DNA of 64,000 bases from the NCBI GenBank assembly GCA_034190875.2, contig CM067348.1, positions 24,025,475 through 24,089,474 of the forward strand. Reading direction: 5' to 3'. Source of the stretch: Urechis unicinctus (Eukaryota; Annelida; Polychaeta; Xenopneusta; Urechidae). The notes beneath the pieces were generated by a model that was not told the origin of the DNA, made no database searches, and saw only the letters and a list, made by a program, of their open reading frames with translations. Shown here one piece after another: positions 1 through 12,232 of this stretch (positions are counted from its first letter, which is position 1; every line of letters starts with the position of its first letter). The position numbers and the translations under genes are program-made.

Positions 1-528
1 TCATATGATGGCACTATGGGTCTTTTATATGATGGCGCTATGGGTCTTTTATATGATGGCGCTATTGGTCCTTAATATAATGGCGCTATTTGTCCCTCAT
101 ATGATGGCGCTATGTGTCCTTTATATGATGGCGCTATCGGTCTTTTATATGATGGCGCTATGTGTCCTTTATATGATGGCGCTATGTGTCCTTTATATGA
201 TGGCGCTATTTGTCCCTCATATGATGGCACTATGGGTCTTTTATATGATGGCGCTATGGGTCTTTTATATGATGGCGCTATTGGTCCTTTATATAATGGC
301 GCTATTTGTCCCTCATATGATGGCGCTATGTGTCCTTTATATGATGGCGCTATCGGTCTTTTATATGATGGCGCTATGTGTCCTTTATATGATGGCGCTA
401 TGTGTCCTTTATATGATGGCGCTATGGGTCCTTTATATGATGGCGCTATGTGTCCTTTATATGATGGCGCTATCGGTCTTTTATATGATGGCGCTATGGG
501 TCCTTTATATGAAGGCATGTCATGTCCT
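1..528. repeat. 24-bp minisatellite array
   Basis: About 22 tandem copies of a 24-bp unit built on tatatgatggcgctat plus a variable gtcctt/gtcttt part. Because 24 is a multiple of three, all frames stay open and give long artificial reading frames with an 8-residue period; they are not genes. The array decays between about 505 and 600 (unit sequence drifts to aaggcatgtc). The array continues off the left edge of the window. Confidence 0.95.
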
Positions 529-887
529 TTATATTAAGGCGTGTCGTGTCCTTCATAAGAAGGCATGTCTTGTCTTTTATATGATGGTGGCATGTATCCC
601 CAATAGATATATGTGCAGGTAAAATATGACATTTGTATGTACTTTTTAAGTTTCTTGTGTGTCCTGTTGACAAGTACTGTTTACTTGCTTGTGACACATG
701 TTTTGTATATACAGGTGACATGTGGCTTTTATAAGCAGGTGGTCGTTATACGTATGTGTCCTCTGAGATTTACATTATCATTCATAGCTAGCACCAGATC
801 CTTAGGAGAGGAATCACTTTCTTATGTACTTCGTTATTATGTTTGTTTGTTCAGTGTCTAGTTTTTTATTACGTTATCTGCTTTCAG
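529..887. other. Non-coding stretch upstream of SLC5 exons
   Basis: Decayed copies of the minisatellite run to about 600; the rest is AT-rich single-copy-looking sequence ending in the polypyrimidine tract and AG acceptor of the first visible SLC5 exon at 888. I found no start codon or earlier SLC5 exon here, so the amino-terminal exons are either outside the window or lost. Confidence 0.5.
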
Positions 888-3753
888 CTTGCCTACATGG
901 GTGTTTCTATTTATGCACCATCCGTTGCATTGGAAGCTGGTAAAAATAACATTCGTATAAGAGTTTACTTGATTAACCGTAACTGATGTTTCCTCCTTTC
1001 GGAATTTGCATTTTGTATCGCGTTTGTCTTTCCCTAATTAGACATCGCTGGTTGGAAACTATGTGAAAGCCATTGGTCATTCCTCCCACCGACTTTTTCT
1101 CATTATTTTCATGAACCAACTGAGATATTACCGTAATTATTTAATGCGTTAGAATTCATTTCATTTCATTATTGACTGCTCCACTTTAACAGCTTCCGTT
1201 TTCATTGATTATTTTTGACAGCTTCCGGTTTCCCAAGCAGCTGGTCCATTCCCATCATGGCCGCCGTCTGTGTATTGTATACAACAGCTGTAAGTCAAGT
1301 GACGAGTTATCAGAAACAGATTCGTGTGATATGCTAATGATATATGCAATGAAATGTATTCCATATTTGTAACTAAAATATATGCAACAGCTAATGATGA
1401 AACGATTATTACATATAGTGTGATGTACTTGTTGGTGAATAGTGAATAGAATATCGCTTATTATCCTTATTCCAATCATTGAACACAAATTCGATTTCGA
1501 TTAATATCAACAATATTCATGGTACAACTAACAGGGTGGTATCAAAGCGGTGGTGTGGACGGATGTGTTCCAATTCCTCATTATGATGGCTGGGATTCTG
1601 GCGGTCCTAATTAAGGTAAAACATTGCCTGTAAGCGTGACATTATTCTGAAACTGTCATGCTAGGTAGCGTGTACGATAAGACAACATGCAAAGCCTATT
1701 TCGATTGCTAGGTGTAAACGCTATCCGTGTTTATAAAATTTGGCAATTTCATATCTTGATGATACTTCTTGAAGAGATCACTCTTGTATGAAACTCTGAG
1801 GCATAGAGAACAAATTAAACAACTTTTGGTTCAGTGCCATAAATGTCATTAACAAAGACGCTCGGATTCTTACGGTAGAACATTTTGCCGGCGCTCGGAA
1901 AGCTAACACTGGAATTCGAGCACTTGTAATCTTACTAACTGTAAATTGCTTCATGGTGTGTCAATAGTCCATCCTGTTGACCCAGCATTTGAATGTGTAT
2001 GAGGTCGCCAGCAACCAGAGCAGGATCCAGTGGGTTGAGTACGGATCATTTTATATGCAAACATGGATAAATCTACAGAAACGAGTGAAACTGGCACTCA
2101 AGTTTTAAAACACCCGACGCTCTTAGCCCGAAGTACCTGAAATACATAAACAGCCGAGGGAGGTTACAAAACTCGAGTGCCTGATTATCTGGCGTAGTCT
2201 TGTAGTAAATGTAGATAAAAAAGTGGTTAATTTCCGATTGATTTTGTGTTCGTTATCGGAATTAGCTCAGTCTCATCTGCTATGATCTTCAGTTTTGATC
2301 CCAACCCGCAGACGCGTCATACGGTGTGGGGCTACGTATTTGGCTTGTCATGGTTGTGGTTTTTCCTTTATGGAACGTCACAAGCTTCGATCCAGCGGAT
2401 CTCTGCCGTCAGTTCCATGCGCGAGGCTCGATGGTCTGTATAACTTCAATAAAGCTGTTGCAATGACAAATCTGATGAATTTCATGAGTGCTGAAATTAT
2501 TTGGCTAAAATCGGCAATCACGGCTGCTATAGCCTTGCTTCATTAAATATCATCTTACGAGGATTTATACTTGATGGCTTCGGTTATAAATGTGTAATTT
2601 TGTTGATAAAAATAAACCACTACGTTAATTAGCAAATTGATTAATTAAATATACAAGACATCACCAAGTTTTGAAATAAAATATTGGTTGAGAAATTGAG
2701 ATATTATTTGAAATAAAATATCTGTTTGAGGCAGGATTGCGCTACTGAACATCCCCACCACTGCCCTGGCCTTCGGCTGTTGTTACGTCATCGGTATATT
2801 TGTTTTCGCCTTCTTCTATGACCAGAATTGTGACCCACTGGCAAGTGGAATTGTGCATTCCCCTAACCAGGTGTGTCTTTATGCTAACAAAATGATATAT
2901 GCCTGGCAGGGAGCTTGAAATAGATATGAACCATACTATCTGCTTCTGGGGACACCTGTGTATAACGGTCACCTGTCGAAAAGGGGAATATGTTTTTAGT
3001 CCAAACTATTCAGTTTGTTGAAGTGAAGCTTGAGGAGTAGCAATACAGTTAACTTACACCTGCCGTTAACGTACACTAGCCGTTTACAGACATCTGTCAC
3101 TTGCATGTATCTGTTGTAATAGACACCAGCCGTTAGCAAACACATACCAATAACATACAGGTGTTTATACGGGATAGCGAGGCCAGGTGCCTATTGTCTT
3201 GTTCCCAAACTCCGAATTTGTTATGAGATGATCACAGGTTAATTTACGTGGGGTTTTGCAGTGCTTTGTGCAGACTTATCAAATTGTTTCAGATAGTTGT
3301 GACTTTTGTCTCCGAAGTTTTTGTCAATTACAGAGGCCTCACTGGTCTTTTTATAGCAACGCTGTACAGCGGAGGGCTCAGGTAATTTCCTGCGCGTTAT
3401 AATTTAGAATTACTGGTCATTAGTGATTTCTTGTGTCTGAATTTCAATTGATTGTCCAGCTCTGTGAGTTCAAGTCTCAACGCAGCCACAGCTAATGCTT
3501 GGGAAGACCTTATGAAGTACCGATTGACGGTAACGGAAAAACAGGCAGCCTGGATTATATATAGTACTCGGTATATATATATAATAACGTCAATATATAT
3601 ACCCATATATATATGCATAGACGACGGGAAAGATTATACCAGGACATATATAGTACTTATTTTTATATACATATGAACACATATATATATATATATATAT
3701 ATGCATATATTTAATGTCTAAATATACAGGGCATTAGTGTCTATATACACATA

Positions 3754-3834
<81 letters not shown>

Positions 3835-5929
3835 ATATGTATAAGTATATATAAGTACTCATTTATGCATATATAAATGTACACATACTTATATGTGTAT
3901 ATGCATATATTTTAATGTCTAAATATGCATAATATTTATATATGTATATATATATGTGTGTGTATATAGAGAACCATTTGCCGATCTGACCCATCTGCAG
4001 ATTGGTCTGACCCGTTTACAAATCCACAGATGGGTTGCCCATCTGCAGATGAAAACGGCCCATCTTCAGATGGTTCTGACCCATTTAAGGATATTTGACA
4101 CAATTGCTTCCTTCTCTGGATGTAGTTTGCACAGAATTTTTTTTGGTTTTGTGGCCCAAAAAAAAATAAATAAAGGTCAATAAAAATAATCATGACGCGA
4201 TACTTCTTTGAAGTTGGGTCTTATCCATCCCCAGAAATGGTCAGAAGCATATGCAGATGGGTCTGACCTATTTGCAGATGGGTATGACCCATTTGGATAT
4301 GGTTCAGAACCATCTGCAGATATTTTTTCTCCATCTGCAGATTTGGAACTTTTTCAAATTTTCGCACATTATGTTGCATATAACGGAAATGAGTTGAGTT
4401 AAAACCATTTGCGGATGATTTTCTTTGATTTCATATGTTTACAAAGTTATGCATGGGATTTGTCATAATGACTATGCCACTGAGTTTTTTGTTTGTTCGT
4501 ATTATAGCACAAAGCAGGAATAAATTAACATCCATTAGTATAATTACGATGCAACACTGATACGCAATTGGGTCAGAACCATCTGCAGATGGGCCGTTTT
4601 CAGTCCATCAAGTGATCCGCATCTGTGGATTTATAAACGGGTCAGACCGGTCGACAGATGGGTTGTAACATGTATACGTACTATATGTTTTTATATATGG
4701 CCATAAGCCTAAATATTTCTTTGCGCGTACCTTTTGCAGTCGTATTTTACGGCGTTTTGGCTACTGGTGTCGGATTTATTGTGCTCTACATAGAAGGACC
4801 TGTCGTACAGGTGAAACTCCAAATATATAAATAATTGCCCTTCCATTTATCTGTGAGTGCACACTAACAAGGCCCAGGTTCGTTGATATATTTACAATTG
4901 TTGAATATTGCAGATTGCAGTATCTCTTCTGGCAGCTTCTGCTGCTCCTATGGGCACCATGTTTTTGCTTGGAGGAAGCCGGTTTTTGTTCGAGCATATC
5001 GAACCGATCGTAAGTCTAATTTAGCGCGCTATTTCGAGTAAATGAAGGTTTTCCCAGTAATTCGAAATTTCCACTGATTTCTAGATCCACAATTTTGTAT
5101 TGGTGACCATTTATTCAATCATTGCTTCTGCAGTAGATCATGTGTGTTTGTGTTTCTTTTTCAGGGTGCGTGCTGTGGTGGTATCGCTGGTTTTGCTATC
5201 AACGTATGGATAAGTGTAGGAAGGGCATTCACGAGAGGCAGCAGCCCGCTTCCCCCAGTCGACATCTCAGGCTGTGTATACCCATTTAACCAGACTCTCC
5301 CAAAAACCCTTTCTCCTGAAGCTCAGCCGTATGTCGTAACGTTATGCGTCTTTCCTATATCAGTACATTTTCAATGATGACCCGGGGATGGTGTCAGTCT
5401 CTGTATCAACTCAGATAATCGTATAGAAAATCACCAGCCTCACACATATCCGAACTCCAATGATATTACTCATCAAACCAAATTTGCAATCGTATACCTG
5501 CGAACATCCTTCATAGTTATATTATGTTTTAGGATCGGCATAGACAATCTCTACCGAGTTTCCTACATCTGGACGGGACCTATCGGGGTAATTACTACCA
5601 CGCTGGTGACTCTACTTGTGTCTAGAATTGCATGTAAGACACATTGCAGTCTCAGTGAACCATAAATACAACGTGTGTGCTTTACAAAACGTCATTTTGT
5701 CTTATTAGACGAAGTTCTATTTGTGACTGCTGTGACTGTGAAATTTCCAGTGTGCTTTTACAAGCCTAAGCTAATTGATGTTTCGGATGGATTATTTTTG
5801 AGTGCAAGACATATGTTTACGTTTGGCGCCGAATCGTCGCCGAAGTCAAACCTGGGTGTCGACGAATTGGACAAGAATAGCAAGGAGGAAAAAGTATGCT
5901 TTGTTTCACCTTACCAAGGATCGTCATAA
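888..5929 (+). CDS. SLC5-family sodium:solute symporter (5' end missing)
   Basis: Multi-exon gene for a sodium-coupled cotransporter of the SLC5/SSF family, a polytopic plasma-membrane protein importing a small solute with Na+. Exons read from splice sites: 888-939 (YMGVSIYAPSVALEA), 1222-1289 (WSIPIMAAVCVLYTTA), 1535-1615 (GGIKAVVWTDVFQFLIMMAG, the family signature), 1968-2033, 2271-2433 (FDPNPQTRHTVWGYV, then TSQASIQRISAV), 2735-2870 (CDPLASG), 3334-3381 (GLTGLFIATLYSGGL), 3460-~3563, 4740-4810, 4914-5009, 5165-5328, 5533-5633 and 5709 onward. The run from the GGIKAVVW exon to the RVSYIW exon follows SLC5A6/A8/A12-type transporters; the substrate cannot be decided. The reading phase between the 1968 and 2271 exons is unresolved, and a short exon near 3,257 is possible. 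The end is uncertain: reading through stops at 5,929, or a splice at 5,892 leads to a basic tail ending near 6,251. A decayed inverted copy lies at 53.6-55 kb. Confidence 0.85.
3675..3960. repeat. (TA)n microsatellites in SLC5 intron
   Basis: Two dinucleotide runs, about 3,680-3,702 and 3,755-3,826, with TG-containing edges, inside the 1.2-kb SLC5 intron between the 3,460 and 4,740 exons. No coding content. Confidence 0.95.
3973..4672. mobile_element. Foldback-like repeat with ~100-bp inverted ends
   Basis: The left arm (about 3,973-4,086) and right arm (about 4,568-4,672) are inverted copies. Both contain, in order on their own strand, the core words tctgacccgttta, aatccacagatg and aaaacggcccatct, followed by cagatggttctgaccca. 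The interior also has several isolated copies of the word catctgcagatg (around 4,245-4,345). No reading frame of a transposase is seen, so this would be non-autonomous. It sits wholly within an SLC5 intron. No target duplication was clear to me. Confidence 0.6.
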
Positions 5930-7540
5930 ACCAAAAAATTCATGTTTTTGCATTTGATAACGTATCACGTCGAGTTATGAGGAGGGTGATCAATGTTTTT
6001 TCCACATTCAGGTTGCTTTTGTTCAATCCTCTTTTATTCTGCTAATACGTATGAATAGATACACAATTCTTGTTCCTATATTCTTTCAGATCGCGCAACC
6101 AGACAATGGTGATCAGTGTAAATTACTTCCTCGAATGGATTTTCATCTGAAAAAGCGGAAGAAACTAAACTATAACTTCTTACGATCAATATTAGTGCAT
6201 GTCAATTTGTGCTCAAATTTAAATGATATGCATTGGATAAACTTCTTATGACTATCCTATTTGCACTTATCGATATGCATGTCGACATTTCTTAATTTTA
6301 TGATCCAAATTTTGTAACTTAATGTTACAGATCCCTTTTATTTGTTAACCTATCGTTGTTAATATAGTCTCTTAAAAAATAAATGGGAAATTCCATAATT
6401 AGGACGTAATCTGTTACCTAGACCACCTGCAGCACATCATTTCAAGTAACTATACTCTTTGGACCACATTGTAGAATTCTATTACAATGACAGCTCGATT
6501 ATGTAACAACCAGCTATATTCTGCCGTTAAGTTTATATACATATTATTTTCTTCTGAAATACAAGTGAATAACGACTGAACAACGCGCTGCGTTCCCTTA
6601 CAAAGGAAATTATTACTACGAAACAGCAGTTTCTATTCCCCATTCGGTTAACATTGAGCAAGAGATTTCGTAACAGTTTGTTTATTAATTACTCAGGGGT
6701 CAAAGGGGGGGGGGGGGGGGGGTTCGAGGGGTTCGAACGAACCGCCCACTTTGCCCAGAAGGTCCGCCTTACTCTAACGCATTTGTGTTGCTGCGCATAA
6801 CAGTTTTCGACCAATTACAAAGCTTTGCACATCAGTATGAGCCAGGAGAAAGGTCCACAATTGAAGGGAAAAGAACCCCCACCACTAAAAATCCTGGCTA
6901 CGGGCCTGTCAACATCTCATGGAACTCGCGCATAATTCCATGATAGGAGGTCATCTTGGCATCAAAAAAACAACTGACAAAATAACCAACATTTTTTTTG
7001 TTGGCCTGGCATTAATGAGAACGTAGCCAGTTTCTGTAGGTCATGTTATGACTTTCAGCGGGTCATAAGCAACGACAGTATTCACCAGAGCACCGCCTCA
7101 GAATATGCCTTTGATTAGCATTCTATTCCAGGGGATAGCCATCGATCTAGTAGGTAAAAAGTATTGGTAATGGTTATATTGTAATTTAACATAACTTTCA
7201 CCAGCAAGGTGATATCGCGATGGCGATGTATAGGGATGAGTATGATGCTTGGACAACTCCCCTTTAGTGCCAGCACATTCCCATACAGAGATGGGACCGC
7301 CATTTAACGTTAGCTTCAGGACCACGGTGAACCGGTCAGGTTTTCACACCTTGAAACCACAACCTGTGGGTCGAAAGGCGACGCAGTTTACCACTACGCC
7401 ACGGGAACCGGCTCGATCTTGCAGGTCCGATACACCCGCCGTCAGAAGCAGGTCATCGCTTTATCCTGACACTCATGGATTATGGCAGACGATATTCCGA
7501 GGCAGCGCCACTGAGGAACATAGACATGGAAACATTAGCT
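5930..7540. other. Intergenic region with repeat debris
   Basis: No convincing gene. A G-run lies at 6,705-6,722. From there to about 6,911 the minus strand reads ggcccgtagccaggatttt followed by a G/T-rich stretch, an arrangement often seen at ends of non-autonomous DNA transposons in invertebrate genomes; I call it only as probable repeat. About 6,470-6,610 resembles 8,262-8,395 in the same orientation (shared words atacatattatttt and gcgttccct), a diverged direct repeat flanking this block. Confidence 0.4.
7330..7425 (-). repeat. tRNA-derived SINE-like head
   Basis: On the minus strand the sequence reads gtggcgtagtggtaaac (A-box-like) and about 35 bases later caggttgtggtttcaagg (degenerate B-box-like), the spacing of a tRNA promoter. 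The B box deviates from GGTTCGANNCC and no acceptor stem pairs cleanly, so this is better read as a SINE head or tRNA relic than a functional tRNA. Confidence 0.45.
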
Positions 7541-7550
7541 GAGGCTCTCG

Positions 7551-8162
7551 TAGCCCTACAAGACGTCTGAGTAGACGTCTTATTTTCTCTTGAACCGAAG
7601 AAATGTAAACAATTTGAGAACGATTGAGACAACAACCAAACACCAAACATACCTAAGTTTATGGAGTTTTAGAATGCAATGATGTTCACGGACAATTTTA
7701 TCCCTTCTCGGCGGGGGATTTCATCCATGGTAATTATTTATAGTTCGATCAATTTGGGAAGCGGTAAAAAGTCCGAAACACAGCTACATGTTTGTTTTCA
7801 AGTTCAAGACAACGCGCATCGCGCATGCTCAGGGTGACGTGACCCATCGACGACTAATGCTAAGGCAATGCGGATGAGGCGGCGGGATATGGCGGGAAAT
7901 CACGCGACCCAATAATTCCAATAATGGCGGTCTTCGTATCGCGATTATTCAGAAATGATATATCGATGGCATTTCTTGAAGAATAGCGTCGAGTGGGGGG
8001 AAGTTTTTTGGTGTGTGAGAACTTTTTGTTGTACAGGCTCTTGATATATGTTATTTTCTAGAGGCGTGATGCAGCACTTTAACCCTAACGCGTTTTCTGC
8101 GACGCGCGGAAAATGATCGAAGCGGAATGGTATATATTCATATTACCGTTCGACCGGAGCTG
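7551..8162. mobile_element. 612-bp TAGC-ended non-autonomous element, 9-bp TSD
   Basis: Starts tagccctacaagacgtctg and ends ttaccgttcgaccggagctg, the same termini as the miniature elements at 18.7, 36.2 and 40.0 kb (their last base is A, here G). It is bracketed by a perfect 9-bp direct repeat, aggctctcg, at 7,542-7,550 and 8,163-8,171. The interior has no long frame. A 9-bp target duplication is characteristic of Mutator-like elements; the family assignment is inference. Confidence 0.7.
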
Positions 8163-9019
8163 AGGCTCTCGTAGATATCTCCAGTAAAGACCGAGAATCA
8201 TCCACTCGTTTACAAGGAAAATGCGAATTTGAGTCGATTAATAACAAACTACTACTGTATCACCTCGATAATGTAACACCTACCTTCATTCTGCCATTTG
8301 CACCAGTGACAGATAAATACATATTATTTTGACCCTTTCAGCTGTTTAGCAATAGCAGTGAAAAACGACTGCACGATGCCTTGCGTTCCCTCATATGGCA
8401 ACCGACCAGTGTGAAGTTGGCGCAAAATAGTAGAACCATATAAGACGAGATCTCGCGAGAAGAAAAAGAAGCAAATACCTTATTGCAGATATTACTATGT
8501 TTTCGAGATAGCTTGATATTTTCGTCTGCTACGATATGCTTTATTTTAATGTTGCAATCTTCGATTTATACTGGTAATTGCGGCCAAATGTCAAATATGA
8601 CTCGAGTGCTGTGAGAAATGATAACAAGTGGATCTACAATCACCCGCGTTGTTGTTATCATTCGTTATTAAACTATATATGGTGTGTAAACTTTAGTTTT
8701 GAGCGATATTGAAAGGTTTTTTGTGCAATCAAGTCCATAATAGGATCGGTAAGTTAGAAATCAAAGTTAGAAATCAATGAATTCGAGCACATAATTTTAC
8801 AAAATAAAATATGATTAAAACCAGTTATGAACACATGCTAAATGATATAAACTTGTTGTCTCTCTTGAATGACATTGCATTTTCGCCGAATAGGGATATT
8901 GCTTTCCCATATGTCATGCGTTAATAATCCTAGTGTGAGAGCCTGTCATGTAATGTAAGAATCTGTAGAACCATCCCCTAAGACCCCGCCCCCCCAAAAA
9001 AAAACCCCCTCAGTGATAA

Positions 9020-12010
9020 TAGCATTTAGTGGAAGCTATGTATATTCAGGTCCCGCAAAGCCAAAAATCTCACTTTGAACCCCCTGTAACACAAAAACTG
9101 GGAGGGAAACCCCCGAAGTAACTATAGTTTGCGACTATACACCTACTAGGCTACTCAAAACTGTATCCAGTATACCCCCACCGGCGTTATAACTATCTAG
9201 AACCATTTAGTGGAAGTAATGTGTATTGAGTTAACATAGGGTCCAAAATCTCACTTTCAACATCCTGTAACACAAAAACTGGGAGGGAAACCCCCAAAGT
9301 AACTATGGTCTGCTACTATACACCCACTAGGCTACCCAAAACTGTATCCAGTATACCCCCATCGGCGTTATAACTATCTAGAACCATTTAGTGGAAGCTA
9401 TGTATATTTAGGTCCCGCAAAGCCAAAAATCTCACTTTGAACCCCCTGTAACACAAAAACTGTGAGGGAAACCCCCAAAGTAACTATGGTCTGCTACTAT
9501 ACACCCACTAGGCTACCCAAAACTGTATGCAGTATACCCCCATCGGCGTTATAACTATCTAGAACCATTTAGTGGAAGCTATGTGTATTGAGTTAACATA
9601 GGGTCCGAAATCTCACTTTCAACCCCCTGTAACACAAAAACTGGGAGGGAAACCCCCAAAGTAACTATGGTCTGCTACTATACACCTACTAGTCTTCCCA
9701 AAACTGTATCCAGTATACCCCCATCGGCGTTATAACTATCTAGAACCATTTAGTGGAAGCTATGTATATTTAGGTCCCGCAAAGCCAAAAATCTCACTTT
9801 GAACCCCCTGTAACACAAAAACTGGGAGGGAAACCCCCAAAGTAACTATGGTCTGCTACTATACACCCACTAGGCTACCCAAAACTGTATCCAGTATACC
9901 CCCATCGGCGTTATAACTATCTAGAACCATTTAGTGGAAGCTATGTGTATTGAGGTCCCGCAAAGCCAAAAATCTCACTTTGAACCCCCTGTAACACACA
10001 AACTGAGAGGGAAACCCCCAAAGTAACTATAGTTTGCGACTATACACCTACTAGGCTACTCAAAACTGTATCCAGTATACCCCCATCGGCGTTATCGGCG
10101 TTGTGTATAAACTATCCAGAATCTCATTTAGTGGAAAACCCCCAAAGTAATATGGTCTGCTATTGAGTTCCAGTATACCCCCATCGGCGTCCAAAACCAT
10201 CTCACTTGAGGTCAAAGCAAAAATCTGTTTGAACACACAAAAACTGGGAGGGAAACCCCCAAAGTAACTATGGTCTGCTACTATACACCCACTAGGCTAC
10301 CCAAAACTGTATCCAGTATACCCCCATCGGCGTTATAACTATCTAGAACCATTTAGTGGAAGCTATGTATATTGAGGTCCCGCAAAGCCAAAAATCTCAC
10401 TTTGAACCCCCTGTAACACAAAAACTGGGAGGGAAACCCCCAAAGTAACTATGGTCTGCTACTATACACCCACTAGGCTACCCAAAACTGTATCCAGTAT
10501 ACCCCCATCGGCGTTATAACTATCTAGAACCATTTAGTGGAAGCTATGTATATTGAGGTCCCGCAAAGCCAAAAAATCTCACTTTGAACTCCCTGTTCAA
10601 CAAAGTAACTATGGTCTGCCTATACACCTACTAGTCTTCCCAAAACTGTATCCAATACCCCCATCACAACTAAGAACCATTTAGGGAGCTATGGATTGAG
10701 TTAACATAGGGTCCAAAATCTCACTTTCAACACCCTGTAACACAAAAACTGGGAGGGAAAACCCCCAAAGTAACTATGGTCTGCTACTATACACCCACTA
10801 GGCTACCCAAAACTGTATCCAGTATACCCCCATCGGCGTTATAACTATCTAGAACCATTTAGTGGAAGCTATGTATATTTAGGTCCCGCAAAGCCAAAAA
10901 TCTCACTTTGAACCCCCTGTAACACAAAAACTGTGAGGGAAACCCCCAAAGTAACTATGGTCTGCTACTATACACCCACTAGGCTACCCAAAACTGTATG
11001 CAGTATACCCCCATCGGCGTTATAACTATCTAGAACCATTTAGTGGAAGCTATGTGTATTGAGTTAACATAGGGTCCAAAATCTCACTTTGAACCCCCTG
11101 TAACACAAAAACTGGGAGGGAAACCCCCAAAGTAACTATGGTTTGCTACTATACACCCACTAGGCTACCCAAAACTGTATCCAGTATACCCCCATCGGCG
11201 TTATAACTATCTAGAACCATTTAGTGGAAGCTATGTATATTTAGGTCCCGCAAAGCCAAAAATCTCACTTTGAACCCCCTGTAACACAAAAACTGGGAGG
11301 GAAACCCCCAAAGTAACTATGGTCTGCTACTATACACCTACTAGGCTACCCAAAACTGTATCCAGTATACCCCCATCGGCGTTATAACTATCTAGAACCA
11401 TTTAGTGGAAGCTATGTATATTGAGGTCCCGCAAAGCCAAAAATCTCACTTTGAACCCCCTGTAACACAAAAACTGGGAGGGAAACCCCCAAAGTAACTA
11501 TGGTCTGCTACTATACACCCACTAGGCTACCCAAAACTGTATCCAGTATACCCCCATCGGCGTTATAACTATCTAGAACCATTTTAGTGGAAGCTATGTG
11601 TATTGAGTTAACATAGGGTCCAAAATCTCACTTTCAACCCCCTGTAACACAAAAACTGGGAGGGAAACCCCCAAAGTAACTATGGTCTGCTACTATACAC
11701 CTACTAGTCTTCCCAAAACTGTATCCAGTATACCCCCATCGGCGTTATAACTATCTAGAACCATTTAGTGGAAGCTATGTGTATTGAGTTAACATAGGGT
11801 CCAAAATCTCACTTTCAACACCCTGTAACACAAAAACTGGGAGGGAAACCCCCAAAGTAACTATGGTCTGCTACTATACACCCACTAGGCTACCCAAAAC
11901 TGTATCCAGTATACCCCCATCGGCGTTATAACTATCTAGAACCATTTAGTGGAAGTAATGTGTATTGAGGTCCCGCAAAGCCAAAAATCTCACTTTGAAC
12001 CCCCTGTAAC
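9020..12010 (+). repeat. Left ~181-bp satellite array of the transposon
   Basis: About 16 head-to-tail copies of a ~181-bp unit (landmarks: atctcacttt, aaaaactgggagggaaaccc, actatacacccactaggcta, catcggcgttataactatct, tagaaccatttagtgg). Two unit types differ at one junction: ggtcccgcaaagcc or gagttaacatagggtcc, in an irregular alternating order. Two stretches, about 10,085-10,240 and 10,590-10,700, hold shuffled and deleted fragments of the unit. The same unit occurs in reverse orientation at 16,780-18,060, so the two arrays form very long imperfect inverted repeats inside the element. Confidence 0.95.
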
Positions 12011-12150
12011 GTGGTGGGGTGCATTCCCGTGGTGGGGTGCAGTCCCATGGTGGGGTGCAGTACCGTGGTAAGGTGCAGTCCCGTGGTGGGGTGCAGTCCC
12101 GTGGTGGGGTGCAGTCCCGTGGTAAGGTGCAGTCCCATGGTGGGGTGCAG
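12010..12150 (+). repeat. 18-bp tandem repeat at inner edge of array
   Basis: About eight copies of an 18-bp unit (gtggtggggtgcagtccc with variants gtggtaaggtgcag and catggtggggtgcag) start exactly where the last 181-bp unit breaks off after ccctgtaac. It separates the left satellite array from the coding core. Apparent reading frames here are repeat artefacts. Confidence 0.9.
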
Positions 12151-12232
12151 GTCAGGGTAGGGTCAAGAAATTCCGAGGAGGAGGCCAATCTAATTATTCA
12201 CTCTCAAAGCATTTGACCAAAAAGTAGTCCAT

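Noticed and set aside
5..622. 205-residue open frame with an 8-residue period
   Set aside because: It is the translation of a 24-bp minisatellite; both strands and other frames are equally open and there is no non-repetitive coding context.
7330..7425. Functional tRNA gene
   Set aside because: The B box is degenerate and the acceptor stem does not pair; a SINE head or relic fits better.
9020..12010. Regular repeats that could be mistaken for a CRISPR array
   Set aside because: Units are ~181 bp, head to tail without unique spacers, in an animal genome and inside a transposon.
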